Shown here in pieces: positions 21,408-34,235 of a DNA stretch of 64,000 nt; the stretch's first letter is position 1; every line of letters starts with the position of its first letter. The notes under the pieces were generated by a model that did not search any database, had not been told where the DNA came from, and worked only from the letters and a program-made list of their open reading frames with translations. Source of the stretch: Malaya genurostris (Eukaryota; Arthropoda; Insecta; Diptera; Culicidae); contig NC_080572.1 of the NCBI RefSeq assembly GCF_030247185.1, positions 228,833,435 to 228,897,434 on the forward strand, given 5' to 3'. The translations under genes and the position numbers were made by a program.

Positions 21408-22745
21408 AAACGTTCATCTAGTGCTGGACCCGACGGGATTCCATTCATGGTGATAAGAAATTGTTCTAATAGTTTGTTGGTTCCACTATCCAACATTTCA
21501 ATTGTTCGTTGCGTTTTGAAATTTTTCCTGAAATATGGAAGAAATCCTATGTGAACAAGGGTATAGTATCCAACTACCGTGGAATTGATGCTTTGTGCGC
21601 TGTATCGAAGCAGTTTGAAATTATAGTTCTGGATTTTAAAACACATAGTTGCTCTGACTACATATCTGAGACTCAGCATGGATCCATGCCAAAGCCTTCA
21701 ATTTCCCCAAATTTTGTAACCTACACTTCCTTCATCATACGTTCTTTGCAAGCACGACTGCAAGTAGATTCTATATACACCGATTTCGTTGCTTCGTTCG
21801 ACAAAATCAATCATCACGTAACGATCTCCAAGTTAAGTAGACTGGGATTAAACGGATCATTCGCTTCGATCATATCCAACTGGTAATGCAATTATAGTGA
21901 AAATAGGAGCCTGTACAACCTCACCATTTGCAGTTACCTCTAGAGTTCCTCAAGGAAGTCACATTGGACCGTTATTAATATTATTGTATCTCAATGATCT
22001 AAATTTTTCGATTAAATGTATGAAACTACCGTTTGCCGATGACTTTCATATTTCATATTTCAAAATGGTTTTAAATGCTACTAAAGGCTCCGTCATCGCT
22101 TTTAGTAGCAAAAAGTCTGTATTCAAGTCCGACTATAATGTTCCACAAACTGTTCTCGAATGCGCATCGTTTGTTAAGGACCTGGATGTTCTTCTAGATT
22201 TCAAGCTAAATTTTAAAGATCACATAGAGCTTCCTATATCCTAGACCTCTAAGCTGTTAGGATTCATTATTCGCGTTACTAAAAAATTCTCTGATGTACA
22301 TTGCTTGTATGCTCTGTATTGCGCTTTAGTTCACGCAACTCGAATATGCTGCGGTTATCTGGTCACCTTATTACCAAAACGATATCCAACGGATTGAAGC
22401 GATTCAACACAAACTTGTCCAATTAGCTTTCCGACGTCTTCCATGGAGATATCCTTTAAACTTACCGAGTTACTATGACCGCTGCAAATTGATTGGTCTC
22501 GATTTATTGTTTGTCCAATGAGATGTTTGTAAGGCTAGTTTTGTGGCAGACCTACTTCAGTCGTAGATCGATTGCTGCGAGTAATTGCAATTGTTACAAT
22601 TTGTCATTCGATGTCGTAATCTTCGATCCTATTTTTTTCTTTGGATTCCCTATGTTGGAAATAAATCATGGATATAACGAGCTCATTTCTAGCATGTGCC
22701 ACATATTTAAAAATGTTTCAATTCTTTCGACTTTCATTTATCATG
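21408..22745 (+). pseudogene. Second LINE: degraded reverse transcriptase
   Basis: Fragments in changing frames: SSAGPDGIPFMVIRNCSNSL, FPEIWKKSYVNKGIVSNYRG, IYTDFVASFDKINHH (RT aspartate block), SRVPQGSHIGPLLILLYLND, LPFADDFHI (catalytic FADD) and, after more frameshifts, YAAVIWSPYYQNDIQRIEAI and RRLPWRYPLNLPSYYDRCKL. The order is that of a Jockey/CR1-group RT. A C-terminal part (PMLEINHGYNELISS) runs to the next insertion. At least four frameshifts or stops. Confidence 0.85.
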
Positions 22746-23855
22746 TAATGGGTTGGCAAGTGACCGGGAAAACCGGGAAAAAGTCGGGAATTTTAGTGAA
22801 AAACTGGAACAAAATTACTAGCCCAAATATTAGTAACAGTTGTTAGCACCCTGATTTTTTTTCAACAAGTGACTATGTCTATGTCTCGTCCAAGGATTTT
22901 TAAGGGCTTGCAGGCAATTTTGAATCCATCAGGAAGCATCAGAGTTTTTTTAGTTGTTATCAATAACAGCACAAGGAAAGTTTATTTTGAAAAATTAGGA
23001 TAATTTGGATGCTTCTGTTAGATTTTTATTAAGTTATGGAAGTTTATTACTTGCAAAATTGTTGACATGACTGATGTACCTATTATTTATTTACTAACAG
23101 ATACATTAGAAAAAATCTTGTTTTAGAAGAGCAAGTTATGCTAAATCTTAGGTATATGTATATCCAATGATTTTAAATTGAATTTTATTACATGAAAATT
23201 TAAAACTTTTGGTCTGATAGGACATTGTTAATAATTGGTTTTATGCTTTCCATCACAATCAGAGAATGACGATCTGTTCATTGAACAGACGTGTTTGCAA
23301 GCGAATTGCCACAATTTAAACAGCGTGTGTCCATATAACAATTTGTTGTACCATGGCCGAAGCCCTGGCAATGACAATATTATGTTAGGTTCGCTGTGCC
23401 ATCATGCCGTTTATAATTTTCCCGCCGAACTGAGATTTCCACTTTCACTTCCGGAAGAAGCTAAGAAAACTCTGTACAAAATGCTTTGAAATTGCAGGAA
23501 GAGATTGTTGTTTTTTTTCAGACTAACAAGTGTTCGTTTTTGGAATTGTTGTTTCTTATTGATTTATTTTCAATCATATGTATGACAAAAATGAATAAAA
23601 ATAGTCATGTACACTCTGAAGAAATCGGTTACTTATATGCTTATGTAATCATGAATATATGCTATTTATACATCGAGATGTCTGAAAAGTACTCCAATCC
23701 TCAATTAGCTTATCTTTTTTGAACATGGGCTTGAAGTTTGAATTAAACAGTATTAAAAAAAACTAAACCGGGGCGATTTGAGCCTATTCTAAAAACCGGG
23801 AATTTTTGTCTCGTAAAACCGGGAAATTGAGATCGGCAATTCACTTGCCACACTG
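22746..23855. mobile_element. hAT-like element with CCGGGAAAACCGGG subterminal repeats
   Basis: The left end has GGTTGGCAAGTGACCGGG and repeated ACCGGGAAAA words; the right end has AAACCGGGAAATTGAGATC and CACTTGCCACACTG. GGCAAGTG/CACTTGCC are inverted near the ends and CACTG terminates the right side, as in hAT elements. Target duplication is not clear. Confidence 0.6.
23235..23489 (+). CDS. Unidentified open frame inside the hAT-like element
   Basis: 84 codons (QANCHNLNSVCPYNNLLYHG, LSLPEEAKKTLYKML). Placement suggests a transposase remnant but I recognise no motif. Could be chance. Confidence 0.25.
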   Translation: MVLCFPSQSENDDLFIEQTCLQANCHNLNSVCPYNNLLYHGRSPGNDNIMLGSLCHHAVYNFPAELRFPLSLPEEAKKTLYKML

Positions 23856-24327
23856 CCTAATATTATCAAGAAATCGTTTCTTATGTTTCTGTTCCATTAG
23901 ATTTAGTTTCTATAGAAGCACTAGATTTAAGAAAATGTTTCATTTGGATGATTTTAATCTATGAATGCAAAAGATGAAGAGGTTTTATGCCTGCTGGAGA
24001 ACAAGTTTGACAGATACTAATTCCAGTGGGCTTTTCCCTGATTCAAATAAAAGAGCAAAAGATGAGGAGGAAAAGAAAGACATTTAGTGTAAAATCTGAC
24101 AACAGGAGAAGGCTCTATTATAATTGAAACTGAAATTAAAAAGATTTAATCAGATCATCCTGATGTGGTCTACCTTAAAATTCTTCTTATAAAGAAAAAA
24201 ATGCTTGCCGAGCAAGATGTCGAAGCAAAAATAAATGTCTTCGCTGAAATCTGTTTAACTTCTTTCAAAATCACAATTATAAGCATTTTTATTTTTCATT
24301 AATTAACTAAGGACATCGAAAAAGATG
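23856..24327 (+). other. Unassigned sequence between two insertions
   Basis: Probably remaining interior of the second LINE and of the outer hAT-like element. No coherent frame. Confidence 0.4.
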
Positions 24328-24329
24328 TA

Positions 24330-25593
24330 CAGGGTCCGGCACTCGAAGTGTAACCAACTTCAGACCGCTCGCGCAGCTGACGCACGGGCATCAGCTCTCT
24401 AGAAATTTGCTAAATGACAGTTCGGAGTTGTATTGTTTACAAGCGCAAGAAAGCATTTTGCCAAAAGTGATGGATTTAAAACGTAATAGTGTGATTGCTT
24501 TATATTTAGATGGAAAATCACAACCAGCGATTGTTCGTGAGCTTAAACATTTTAAAGTGAATAAAGTTTTTGTTTATCGCACCATAACTCGTTACAATAA
24601 TACTGGTAGCATCGCAAAACGTCATGGAGGTGGTCATCAAAAGACTGCAACGTCACGTGAGATGGTTCAAAAAGTGAAGAAGCGACTTGAACGAAATCCT
24701 CGACGAAGTGCCAATCAAATGGCAAAAGAACTGAAAATATCCGACCATAGCATCCGCCGCATACTGAAAAATGATCTGAAGGTCAAGCCTTACAAGATCC
24801 AAAAGGCGCATGATCTCACACCGAAGCATCAACAAGTTAGACTTGAGAGAGCGAAGGAGTTGCTTCGTTTGGCCGAAAGCGGTCAATTTCCGAACATTGT
24901 ATTTTCTGACGAGAAAATTTTTCCGATTGAGCAATTCGTAAACTCTCAAAACGATAGGGTTTACTTGACCGACCGTTCATACGAAAATTTGAGTCATCGA
25001 TTGACCACCAGGAGGCAGCACCCGCAACAGATAATGGTTTGGGCCGCTGTAACCGCAGTTGGGCGCTCTCCAATCGTTTTCATCGAGTCTGGCGTCAAGG
25101 TCATATTATCGGGAAAGTATTCTGGAGGTTGCTTTGAAGCCGTGGGCAGACAAACATTTCGGTGGCAGACCATGGACGTTTCAGCAGGACTCGGCACCGT
25201 CTCACAAAGCTCGAGTGAACCAAGAATGGCTGAAAAACAACGTTCCGAACTTCATCACGTCCACACAATGGCTCTCGAATTCACCAGACTCGAATCCAAT
25301 GGATTATTCTCTTTGGGCCATTTTGGAGAGCAAAGTCCAAACTAAAAGATACACCAGCCTCGAGGCGCTGAAAAAGTTATTGTCCGCGAGTGGGCCTAAA
25401 TACCTGCAAGTCACATTCGGGCAGCTTGCGATTCGTTTTTTGACCGTCTCAAGGCCATAGTCAAGGCAAAAATGAATTGATTCTGAATTTTGTATTATTT
25501 TTACACATTTTGTACTTTGAATTAAGTAAAAGTAATTTTCCAAACTGAATTTATGGCCTTTTCAATTGGTTACACTTCGAGTGCCGGACCCTG
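24330..25593 (+). mobile_element. DD37D mariner-like transposon, nearly intact
   Basis: Perfect 28 bp inverted ends at 24330-24357 and 25566-25593 (outer bases CAGGGTCCGGCACTCGAAG), flanked by TA at 24328-24329 and 25594-25595. The 1264 bp length is normal for an autonomous mariner. It carries one transposase gene on the plus strand with a single frameshift. Confidence 0.95.
24470..25460 (+). pseudogene. DD37D mariner transposase, one frameshift
   Basis: The N-terminal region has helix-turn-helix features (GKSQPAIVRELKHFKVNK; RRSANQMAKELKISDHSIRR). Catalytic aspartates: IVFSDEK (codon 24908-24910), FQQDSAPSHKA (25188-25190) and SNPMDYSLWAILE (25302-25304). The second and third are separated by 37 residues, hence DD37D. 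The start at 24470 (MDLKRN) is preferred to the upstream ATG at 24407 by family length. A single-base shift near 25101-25105 moves SYYRESILEVALKPW into another frame; the two frames together make about 330 codons, full family length. Confidence 0.92.
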
Positions 25594-25885
25594 TAGAATA
25601 AAAACGCAATCGTTTTCATGGGGTTTCTCGAAGTGACGTGTTGTATGTGGACTTATTTATTACGTTTATATGACAAAATTATGCAGATTTTTAAATTATA
25701 TTTGAGTGAATTTCCAAGTTCTGCGGAAAAATATCACCTGCATAAAAATAGTTGCCTAACGCTTCACTCGAATATCGCGCGTTTCAGTTTTTAATTTCGC
25801 GCGGATTTAGCGCGTTTTAGTTTTTGACTTCGCGCTTATTTCGCGCGTTTTGACTTTGAAATTTTTCGTAACAACCCTGTTATTA

Positions 25886-26135
25886 CAAACCATCAGCGAA
25901 CAAACTATGCAAAAAATGGCACCATAACAACAAACAATAAGAAGTTGTCGATTTTAGAATGACAGAAAATAAGCTTAAACAATATTTTAATTCTTATTTT
26001 AAATAATTTATTATCATAAATTTCTTACTAAATTATTCATTGTTTAGTGATCTATCTAGACTAGTTTACTAATTTGAGACGATATTTGCAATGAACCCTA
26101 CGGTCTACTCTTGATTGACGACAAATAAATAAATT
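25886..26135 (+). other. 3' end of the Jockey-type LINE
   Basis: Directly after the TTATTA duplication, the interrupted sequence continues and ends near GACGACAAATAAATAAATTT, a polyadenylation-like, A-rich LINE tail. Assignment rests on position and the tail only. Confidence 0.5.
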
Positions 26136-26284
26136 TCAGTTAGTTAAGAAACGTCGTCGTCAACGATATTCGATATTCGCATATTCGATAACATTCTCAA
26201 AACCAGAAGTACCAGCAAAAATACATTTGAACTTCATCATTTTCTACTTTATGAAAAAAGTGCGGACAGAAAAAAGTGCGGATA

Positions 26285-26526
26285 GAAAAAAGTGCGTTTT
26301 GTCGGTTACGTCACTTATACCATCATATCTTCGAACTAGGTGGATTGAACTTCACAACCCAATAGTAGCTTTCAAACGAGCTTAAGTTTACAGCTCGGAC
26401 CCACACAGACATTTCCCGATCTTGTCGAGCTGAGCCGAATGGTATATAATACTAGGGGTCTCCGGAGCTCCGATCAAAAGTCGGTTTCTCCAGCGATTCT
26501 ATTACCTTTCTATAGAGAAAGGCAAA
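26285..26526 (-). mobile_element. Family A repeat, 5' part
   Basis: TTTGTCGGTTACGTCACTTA, AGTAGCTTTCAAACGAGC, CAGACATTTCCCGATCTTG and the terminal CTTTCTATAGAGAAAGGC are all present; the 3' part is missing. Confidence 0.8.
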
Positions 26527-28785
26527 ACTAACACTCTTGGAGATCAGATTTTCAATCCGAAGAAAAACTTTCGTTATGAAAACTTTGTTAATGGTGAAAA
26601 ATTTTCACATCCTCTTGTCCGTTTTGGATTCCATGGACTGGTTGACTGGTTTATGAATGAAACCACCGCTTCCCATCCTCATAGCAAGTTAATCAAACGA
26701 TACACATCGTAGCAAAACATAAATCAAGAGAGTGAGAGTGAGAGTGAGTTACCATATCGGTGAGTGACTGTGGTGATTACTTTAACTCTCACTCTCTCTC
26801 TCTCTCTTCATCTACGCCTAACGCCAACTGTCACCACGTGTATCAGGCCTCATGCAGTCTCCTAGAGCTTGTGGTCCGGTCCGATTTGTGAATTATGTAC
26901 TAGAAGTGCATCATAACGCCCATCGGTGAGTAGTGTGTTGTAAACTAGAAACTGCAATTCGTATGCTAATCGATAGGCATTTGTCCACCGGACTCTCGAT
27001 GCCAGGGCAGGACAGGTCTGTCTGGACCCGATGATTTATACGCACTCCGTACGAATGTCGAGGCAGCGCGACTCTGTTCGAATATGAATTGCCGGATTGT
27101 CGGCTGTCTTTCGCACGATCGGCGTTGTACTTTCGTGGTCAGTGTGGAAAAAGCCACAGGCAGTGGGACCCAGCGAACCGAAAACCGGTGCGATGATGCG
27201 TACACGGCCACGGACCATTATCGATTGTATAGCTGGATGCCAAGGTTGACCCCCCCGGTCGGGGAGGGGATCGATTTGACTCGTACTTTTTTTATAATTT
27301 AGTGTCTATTCTTTGCAAGAGTACACACCAATTTTATGATCGTCAATGAGCGTGGATCTCACAGGGGGACACACCTCTCCATCCATGCATCCAACCCGGA
27401 AGGGCTACGAGTTGGGTGTGGATGTAGCCAACCTTTCCCGTTTTGTTACTGCCAAAAATGGTTTATTATCCAATCGCAGCTCGTCCATGTTTTCGTTCCG
27501 ACTTCGATTTATTGATGCTGATAAACCATTTCCAATAGCTCACCAATGGCACGAATTAAACCCAATGTCAAAATATCTAAATTAGTTCCCCATTCGAAGC
27601 TAGTTTATTCATCAGTTGTTCTCTTTTCTTCGCACTAACTTGACACGAAGTCATCGAGAGTGAAATCAACCAGGAAGGAGAACTCCAAAGTTTATTATCC
27701 GTCGACAAACTTTCTGTAACCAAAATTCGAAAAGATATATTGACTGTAGCAAATAAAACGATTTATGGAGAACATCCGCGCCGTTCCCGTCCCCGTCTTA
27801 CCACCCCTCCCGTGCAACAAAGCTTTGATCTCCGAAGTTTGTTCATGCAGAAACCGGTCCCTTGTATGCGAGTGCAAACTGCATCACCTTTTGGCACCGG
27901 GAAAGGTGCTGGTTGCTTCGAAGGCATGTCGTTCCTGTTGGTGCTCTGGCAGAGATTTTTGTTCTTTGTTACTTTCGTTGCCAGAATCTTCCCGAGCTGC
28001 CATGGAAAAACCATTCCCCGAAGAAGCCAGAAGCACTATACGGTTTCTTGCAACCAAAGGTCCACTATTCAATGAACCAACTGATGCTAATGGAAGTCGT
28101 TACTTCCTTCGGGGTGAATCCCTTGTGGGTAGCAAGACATTGCAGCAGGACAGTCATTGCATCAATATTTTATGAAAATGATGGCAGCATAGTTCAGTCG
28201 ATTTATAATCATGGACGATGAATGCGGGTCGAAAGTCACGTACGGTCTCAGTAAGTGTGTTCTCACTTCTTCGATAGTTCTTGGTTGGTCGAAAGAGTTT
28301 CGCTTCCTGATTGAGTGATTTTTGGTTTTCTTTTATGACCGAATCGATGGGTAAGTGAAATTCGTACAAACTGAATTTAGTTCGAAAATGGATTTGATAC
28401 TATTTTTTTTAACTTTTCACCTTCAACTGTGAATGATAATTCTAATCTTCGAACTGTGTAAATATACTAGATATAACTAAAACAAGCTTCATTGAATTGT
28501 CGAAAGTAATATTTCTATTCTACTAAATAAACAATAGTGCTACACGTCAATCAAGCACTATTCGGAACAGAGCCTAGGTAGGAACTGCCAAAACGAAGAA
28601 TGTTTTACTTTTGATGGTTGGCAAACAGAGAGAAGTTACAAAAAAAATTACTTTCTTTCACAGGTCTGGTTCTCCTGGGTTGTTTTCTTTAATTATAATA
28701 CTGTATTCTTGCAAGTCTGGGATTGTTCTGAAAATTTGTCTTTTCTTCTTTTTCTAGTTTGTTCTACAAAAAGAATGAGTTAGAA
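26527..28785. other. GC-richer region without identified genes
   Basis: 26810-28230 is more GC-rich than its surroundings and has several overlapping open frames of 60-136 codons on both strands, the longest at 27765-28175 (plus). None has a recognisable motif and none is clearly favoured by codon pattern. This may be host single-copy DNA, possibly exonic or regulatory. Confidence 0.35.
26728..26809 (+). repeat. GAGAGT and CTCTCT microsatellites
   Basis: A GAGAGT tract at about 26728-26748 faces a CTCTCT tract at about 26784-26808, so the pair can fold back. Confidence 0.8.
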
Positions 28786-28787
28786 TC

Positions 28788-29680
<893 letters not shown>

Positions 29681-30377
29681 AAGAATTTTTATCAGATATT
29701 CTTGCTTTTTCAAGAAACTTAAAATAAACATGAAGCCTTCTGAACTGCAATAGTATCTTATAGTAAACTCGCTTTAGAATGGCTTTAGATTTGCAAAACC
29801 AAATATGAATTAACTCATGCTATAATTTGATTGCAGTAAACAGGAGACATTTTATGAAACGCTTGAGCTTGAGCGACCACCCCTGGTTGCTACTCCGGTA
29901 CTGATCGGGATTAGCTGAAATTGTACAGGGAATTTCTAGATATTTCGACCTGGGACTGGTAAATCATTCCTCAATCCCAGAAATCATTGATCAGTACCGG
30001 CGCCGGTCAGGCCCGAACGTAGATCGTCTAAGGAGTGGGAAGGGATGTTAGTCCAACACTTGTTGGTACTAGAGGCCGTATATACTACTGCGCACTCCAC
30101 AAGTGTCACGGGAGAAGGATATTTGTTAGTAAAAATTTCAGCATTGGTATTATTCGCACGCGACTCAGTATGTTCCGGTTTCAAGATGCTCGGATGCACC
30201 ACTAAACTCATTGACGTCCCGAGTGAACGGTTCAACAATATCCCGGGAAGTCTTGATTCACAACTCTTGTTCGAAAAATTTGCAACACTATCGCGTAAAG
30301 AATAAAAACTTTCCTATTTTTACCTTTTTTTTATAAATATAAAAATAGGTATAGAATTCGCTCAAACTGCAGAAAAA
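29681..30377. other. Unassigned segment with a GC-richer block
   Basis: 29870-30300 is GC-richer and looks like a mid-repetitive sequence rather than chance, with an 84-codon frame on the minus strand (29984-30238) of unknown nature. No termini seen. Confidence 0.35.
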
Positions 30378-30755
30378 TTTTCCGAGGCCGGGAGGGCCGA
30401 ATGTCATATACCAATCGATTCAGATCGATGAATTGAGCAAATGTCCGTGTGTGTGTGTTGTCAACTAAGAGGTCGAGATCTCAGAGATGGCAGGACCGAT
30501 TTTGATCAAACAAGTCGCAAATGAAAGGTCTTCCTGTCACCCAGAACGCTATTGAATGGTTTTGAGATCGGATGTTTACTTTTTGAGTTATACGAAGTTT
30601 TATATCAAAATTTTCAGATTTTTGGCAGTATCTGTCACAGTAAATTAGATTCCGCATGGTAATACCTATCCAACAAGCCATGGATTGTTAAAATCCGTCC
30701 ATTTTTAACGGAGATATCGAAGGTTTTGTGTAAGCGATTTTTTCCCTATTCCAGC
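30378..30755 (+). mobile_element. Family A repeat, 5' part
   Basis: CCGGGAGGGCCGAATGTCAT, CAGATCGATGAATTGAGC, a short GT tract and CTCAGAGATGGCAGGACCG. It ends where the tandem duplication begins. Confidence 0.65.
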
Positions 30756-31039
30756 AGTAGAAGTTTTGAGCGCTGTCTGGCAAAGAAATGCTTGGGAGCA
30801 ACATAAATAACGATTTTTATACTGTTAAATACATTTGTTTCTAAGTACCCAAAAGACTGTGTACAGCATGATATTTTGCCTCGGACCGTTTTTAGCACGG
30901 TTCGTTTTTGGCAACATAATCGTTCGAATATGCCATATGTGAACCAGATGATGGCAGAATTTTCGAATTGAAAGTAATTCCATAATTATATTGATTTGAA
31001 CTACTTACAGCAATAAATGCTGGATGACCATAACTCCCA

Positions 31040-31912
31040 TATACCATTCGAATCAGTTCGTCGAGATCAGCAAATGCGTGTGTGATAAACAATTTCACTC
31101 AATGTTCTCGGAGATGACTCAACCGTTTTCTACCAACTCAGATTCATAGGAAAAGTCGTATACTCGCAAACTAGGTTCCTGAATTATGTTTGGTTCCGAC
31201 CTCTGGTTCCGGAACTACAGGATGATACGTGAAACGAAATTAAAACTGTGTAAATCATTTTTCTCGTAGATGGCTGAACCGATCTAAGATTCAAATGAAA
31301 AGTTTTAAGATTCTATAAAACATCTTGTTTTTTTTAGAGTCAGATCCAACTTCCGGTTTCGGAGATACAGGGTGATTAGTATAAAAAGTCTATTTCAGAT
31401 AAATTAATCAGGTTTATCGGGTTAGCAGATTTGGATAGTCGATAACCAAATAAACTTATTTCATTTTTGGTTGTATTCAGTTTTCGTTTCGGAAGGTATT
31501 TAAAAAAAAATTAATTCGCACTACGTTTCCCAAAGATGTCTACATTGATTTTCAAACATTTTGAAACAAATGTAAGCTATATAGCTATTCAGGTGAATTT
31601 GTCTGTCTTTGGCTACACCGAATTTCGAATTCCGGTTCCAATATCGAATCGTTTCTCAAAGCTCAATCGTTTTCTAAAAAAAAGCCAAATCGAAACATAA
31701 GTTCAAATTAAAATAAATCCAATTTTATCCAATTCTGACTTCCGATTCTGGAATTATAGGATGATGAATTTTTAAAATTCAAAGCGATACAGAAGATGAC
31801 AATCCCGAAAAGCTTTTAAGTTGGACTCAAAAATATTGCAATTTATTCGTCATATGGCCACACGAATCGGTTTTGATTATGCTGGTTCCTGAATACCGGC
31901 TCTGGAAGTATC
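31040..31912 (+). mobile_element. Family A 5' part (rest at about 34236-34436)
   Basis: CATATACCATTCGAATCAG, CTTCCGGTTTCGGAGATAC and related phrases. The copy breaks at CTCTGGAAGTATC and resumes at about 34245 with CCTGTAATAGTGGAACTCAC, ending GGCATCATTACACAACTAGG near 34436. Equivalent parts lie at 35080-35952 and 38287-38487. So the E, CACAATGG and LINE pieces were inserted into a family A copy. Confidence 0.7.
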
Positions 31913-33047
31913 TTAACACTCCTAATACCAAGCCTAAAAAAGTTACGCGGAGCACCGAGCCTCAAAAAAAGTTGGAACGGTAACTTTGAGCTATCTTAGC
32001 TCAGTTGTTACTTGACTAATTTCGATAAATTTTACACCCTCGAATTTTGTGAAGTTTGTAGATTATTTTAAGCATATCATTATTGACGATCGTTTAGGAA
32101 AAACTAATGAAAATCTGATTTTTCCCGTTCCAAGTTTTTTTTTCAAGCTCAAAATGTGCCCTATCTGCATTTATGCGCACCTGCATCGCAAATCGGATAT
32201 TGAGAACCTCAAATTTACCAAGTCATAACTTTGTTGTTAGTCAACCGATCTTTAAAATTTGTTCACCATTGGAAAGGTACTACTTCCACAACTAAAATGC
32301 ACAGAAAAATACTAACAATTGGGTTGTCTACCCAAAGTTTTAATGAAAACTGTAGATAGATGACCTAAGAAAAGGTGAGACTTTTTACAATGATCGTAAA
32401 TATCTCGAAATTTAAAGCGATGACCTATATATTTTTATACATCACTCCATTGCATTTAATAACAGCTACAATTTTCGCTCAACTAAAATTCATGAACAAT
32501 CAAAAGAAAACATTAAAAAATCGATAATTTTATAAATATATAAGAATTTTTCATTTTTTCACATGTTTGTATATAACTCAAAAATAAAAGCGATGACATG
32601 TACATTTTTTTGATTCAGAATATTGGAATCATTACCAGAAACAATGTATTGATGACCAAAATTATATATCCGTTCAAGGAATCTCAAGAAATTTGGAACA
32701 AATACAGAGAATTTCTATTATTGGGAAAATTTTGCCAAACAAAATCAAATCAAAACTTTTAAATTTTATGACATATAGTTTTTTATCATTTTAGTTGGAA
32801 ATTTATTATGAACAAAATTTACAAAAAAAAACTGAAACTTGGATTTCACTGAAAATTTTAAAAAATTTAGTAAATATCCTAAAACTCTAAAAATAGTTAT
32901 AGTTTTGTATTGGAAAAACGATCTAAACAATTTTTATGTACAACCCAAACGCAATTGATAACTACTAAAATTATGATTTTGTTCTAGGTTTGCCGTAGAA
33001 TTTCAAAAAAATCGGAAATTTTAAAATTTCCCAGATAAATTGCATTG
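31913..33047 (+). mobile_element. Repeat E copy 1
   Basis: Starts TTAACACTCCTAATACCAAG, then AAAGTTGGAACGGTAACTTT, TTGTGAAGTTTGTAGATT, and ends near the CACAATGG element. Copies: 35953-37098 (same orientation, in the second duplicate), 41112-42155 and 59470-60588 (inverted), 56892-57595 (deleted internally). Non-coding; family unknown to me. Confidence 0.7.
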
Positions 33048-33830
33048 CACAATGGTCCGGATCCACAATTTAGGGGGACAAAAACATTTGTGGCTTAACC
33101 TTATACTTTAGTGCTATGATGTCTTCAAAACAAATGATCAGTAAAGATAAGCCATATGTCGATGTACATGATATTAGGGTGGCTCTTATTATTAAGGTGA
33201 TCCGAAACTTATTTTCCGGATGTATTGAGATAGAGGACTGCATTCTTCGGCAAAATTGTAGATAAACTTATATCGAGCAGCTTTGCTGAGGACACCATAG
33301 TAGTAACTGCATCGGGTTTAGTGTTACAGCTATTTTCAAAGAGCAACTTAGGGTGTTCCTCAAAAAATCAGATTTTTTGCTCTAGCATTTATATTTTTCT
33401 CTTCTCGTATAGGTAGGTATCTTTGAACATCTTTTAGAGTTTGTTAAAACCAATTTTTTAATGACTGGCGTGTTCAGGTAGCGTTTTCTGAACCGAAGTT
33501 ATGAGCAAAACTAGTTAAAAAAACAAGGTATTTTTAAACTGCTATATCTAACATTGAGGCAAACGAAAAAAAAACCGTTTCTTGTATTTGACAGAAAATA
33601 TTTTCGAGCATGTTTATAAAAAAAGGCGGAGAAGATATTTTTTTAAATTTTTTAAAATTATGTTCAAACATTGGGTTTTTTCATTGAAAAATATTCGTAT
33701 CATGTAAGTCATTTATTAGCTATATATGAAAATAAGGTATTTTTGTCTTCTATAGTGTCAAATTATTTCAAGTGCATATTCGGGAAGAAATCGTTCTGCA
33801 TTCTTCGGGGAATGCAGAATGGTGTCGCTT
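33048..33830 (+). mobile_element. CACAATGG-start element (related to the CACAGTGG group)
   Basis: CACAATGGTCCGGATCCAC interrupts repeat E; the paralogue at 57596 begins CACAGTGGTCCGGATCC. Internal phrases GTAGATAAACTTATATCGAG and GAACCGAAGTTATGAG resemble those of the foldback elements. The right end is not recognisable. Second copy from 37099. Confidence 0.45.
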
Positions 33831-34109
33831 TTGTAAAATCTCTAAGGCCCCTCGGTGGCTGGAGGTTTTATCAACCGCATCTTGGCACCTGCAGATCGTT
33901 CAGCATCCTTTTGGGGATGCAGGACGATTTATTTCTTTATGTTTTGTGCTGTTTTCCCACATCACCCAATTCCCAATTCCCTGCTATGTTCCTTTAATCC
34001 TTCCCTTCCCATCAGGAAGTTGATGGGAAGCTACGGCACTAATCTCCAAATAACTAGGGGAACATGCCACTTGAGCCAATCAGTTCTGATAACATAGGTG
34101 TAGGGTTTC

Positions 34110-34235
34110 ATTCAGTAAAAAGCATTCAAACGAAGAGGTTGTTTTTCGAGACGAAGATTTTTTAGATTGGTTGGTTGGTGCTAATCGCAAAGGCTGCTGC
34201 AAAGCCAATATTCGGGGCGATTCCAGTTTCACAAA
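34110..34235 (+). promoter_or_regulatory. LINE 5' end fragment with initiator and DPE
   Basis: TCATTC with A at 34110 fits the insect initiator consensus TCAKTY, and GGTTGT at 34137-34142 lies exactly +28 to +33, matching the DPE consensus. The segment also shares AATATTCGGGGCG with the UTR at 1-1.7 kb. No coding sequence follows; only the promoter region survives. Paralogues begin at 38161 and 58663. Confidence 0.55.

Larger units (their letters stand above)
21037..25879. mobile_element. hAT-like element (host of further insertions)
   Basis: CAGGGTTGTTACG at 21037 and CGTAACAACCCTG ending at 25879 are perfect 13 bp inverted ends. TTATTA flanks both (21031-21036, 25880-25885). Near the left end a hAT-type C-terminal dimerisation motif is encoded. 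The interior holds a LINE (21408-22745), another hAT-like element (22746-23855) and a mariner (24330-25593). A 6 bp duplication is shorter than the usual 8 bp of hATs, so the superfamily is likely but not proven. Confidence 0.65.

Noticed and set aside
27765..28175. 136-codon open frame as a host gene
   Set aside because: Four other frames overlap it on both strands with similar lengths; nothing favours it.
33671..33997. 108-codon frame conserved in three copies (also 37722 and 58219)
   Set aside because: Conservation comes from duplication of the whole repeat block. The third copy differs without a bias to synonymous change that I can see, and there is no recognisable domain.
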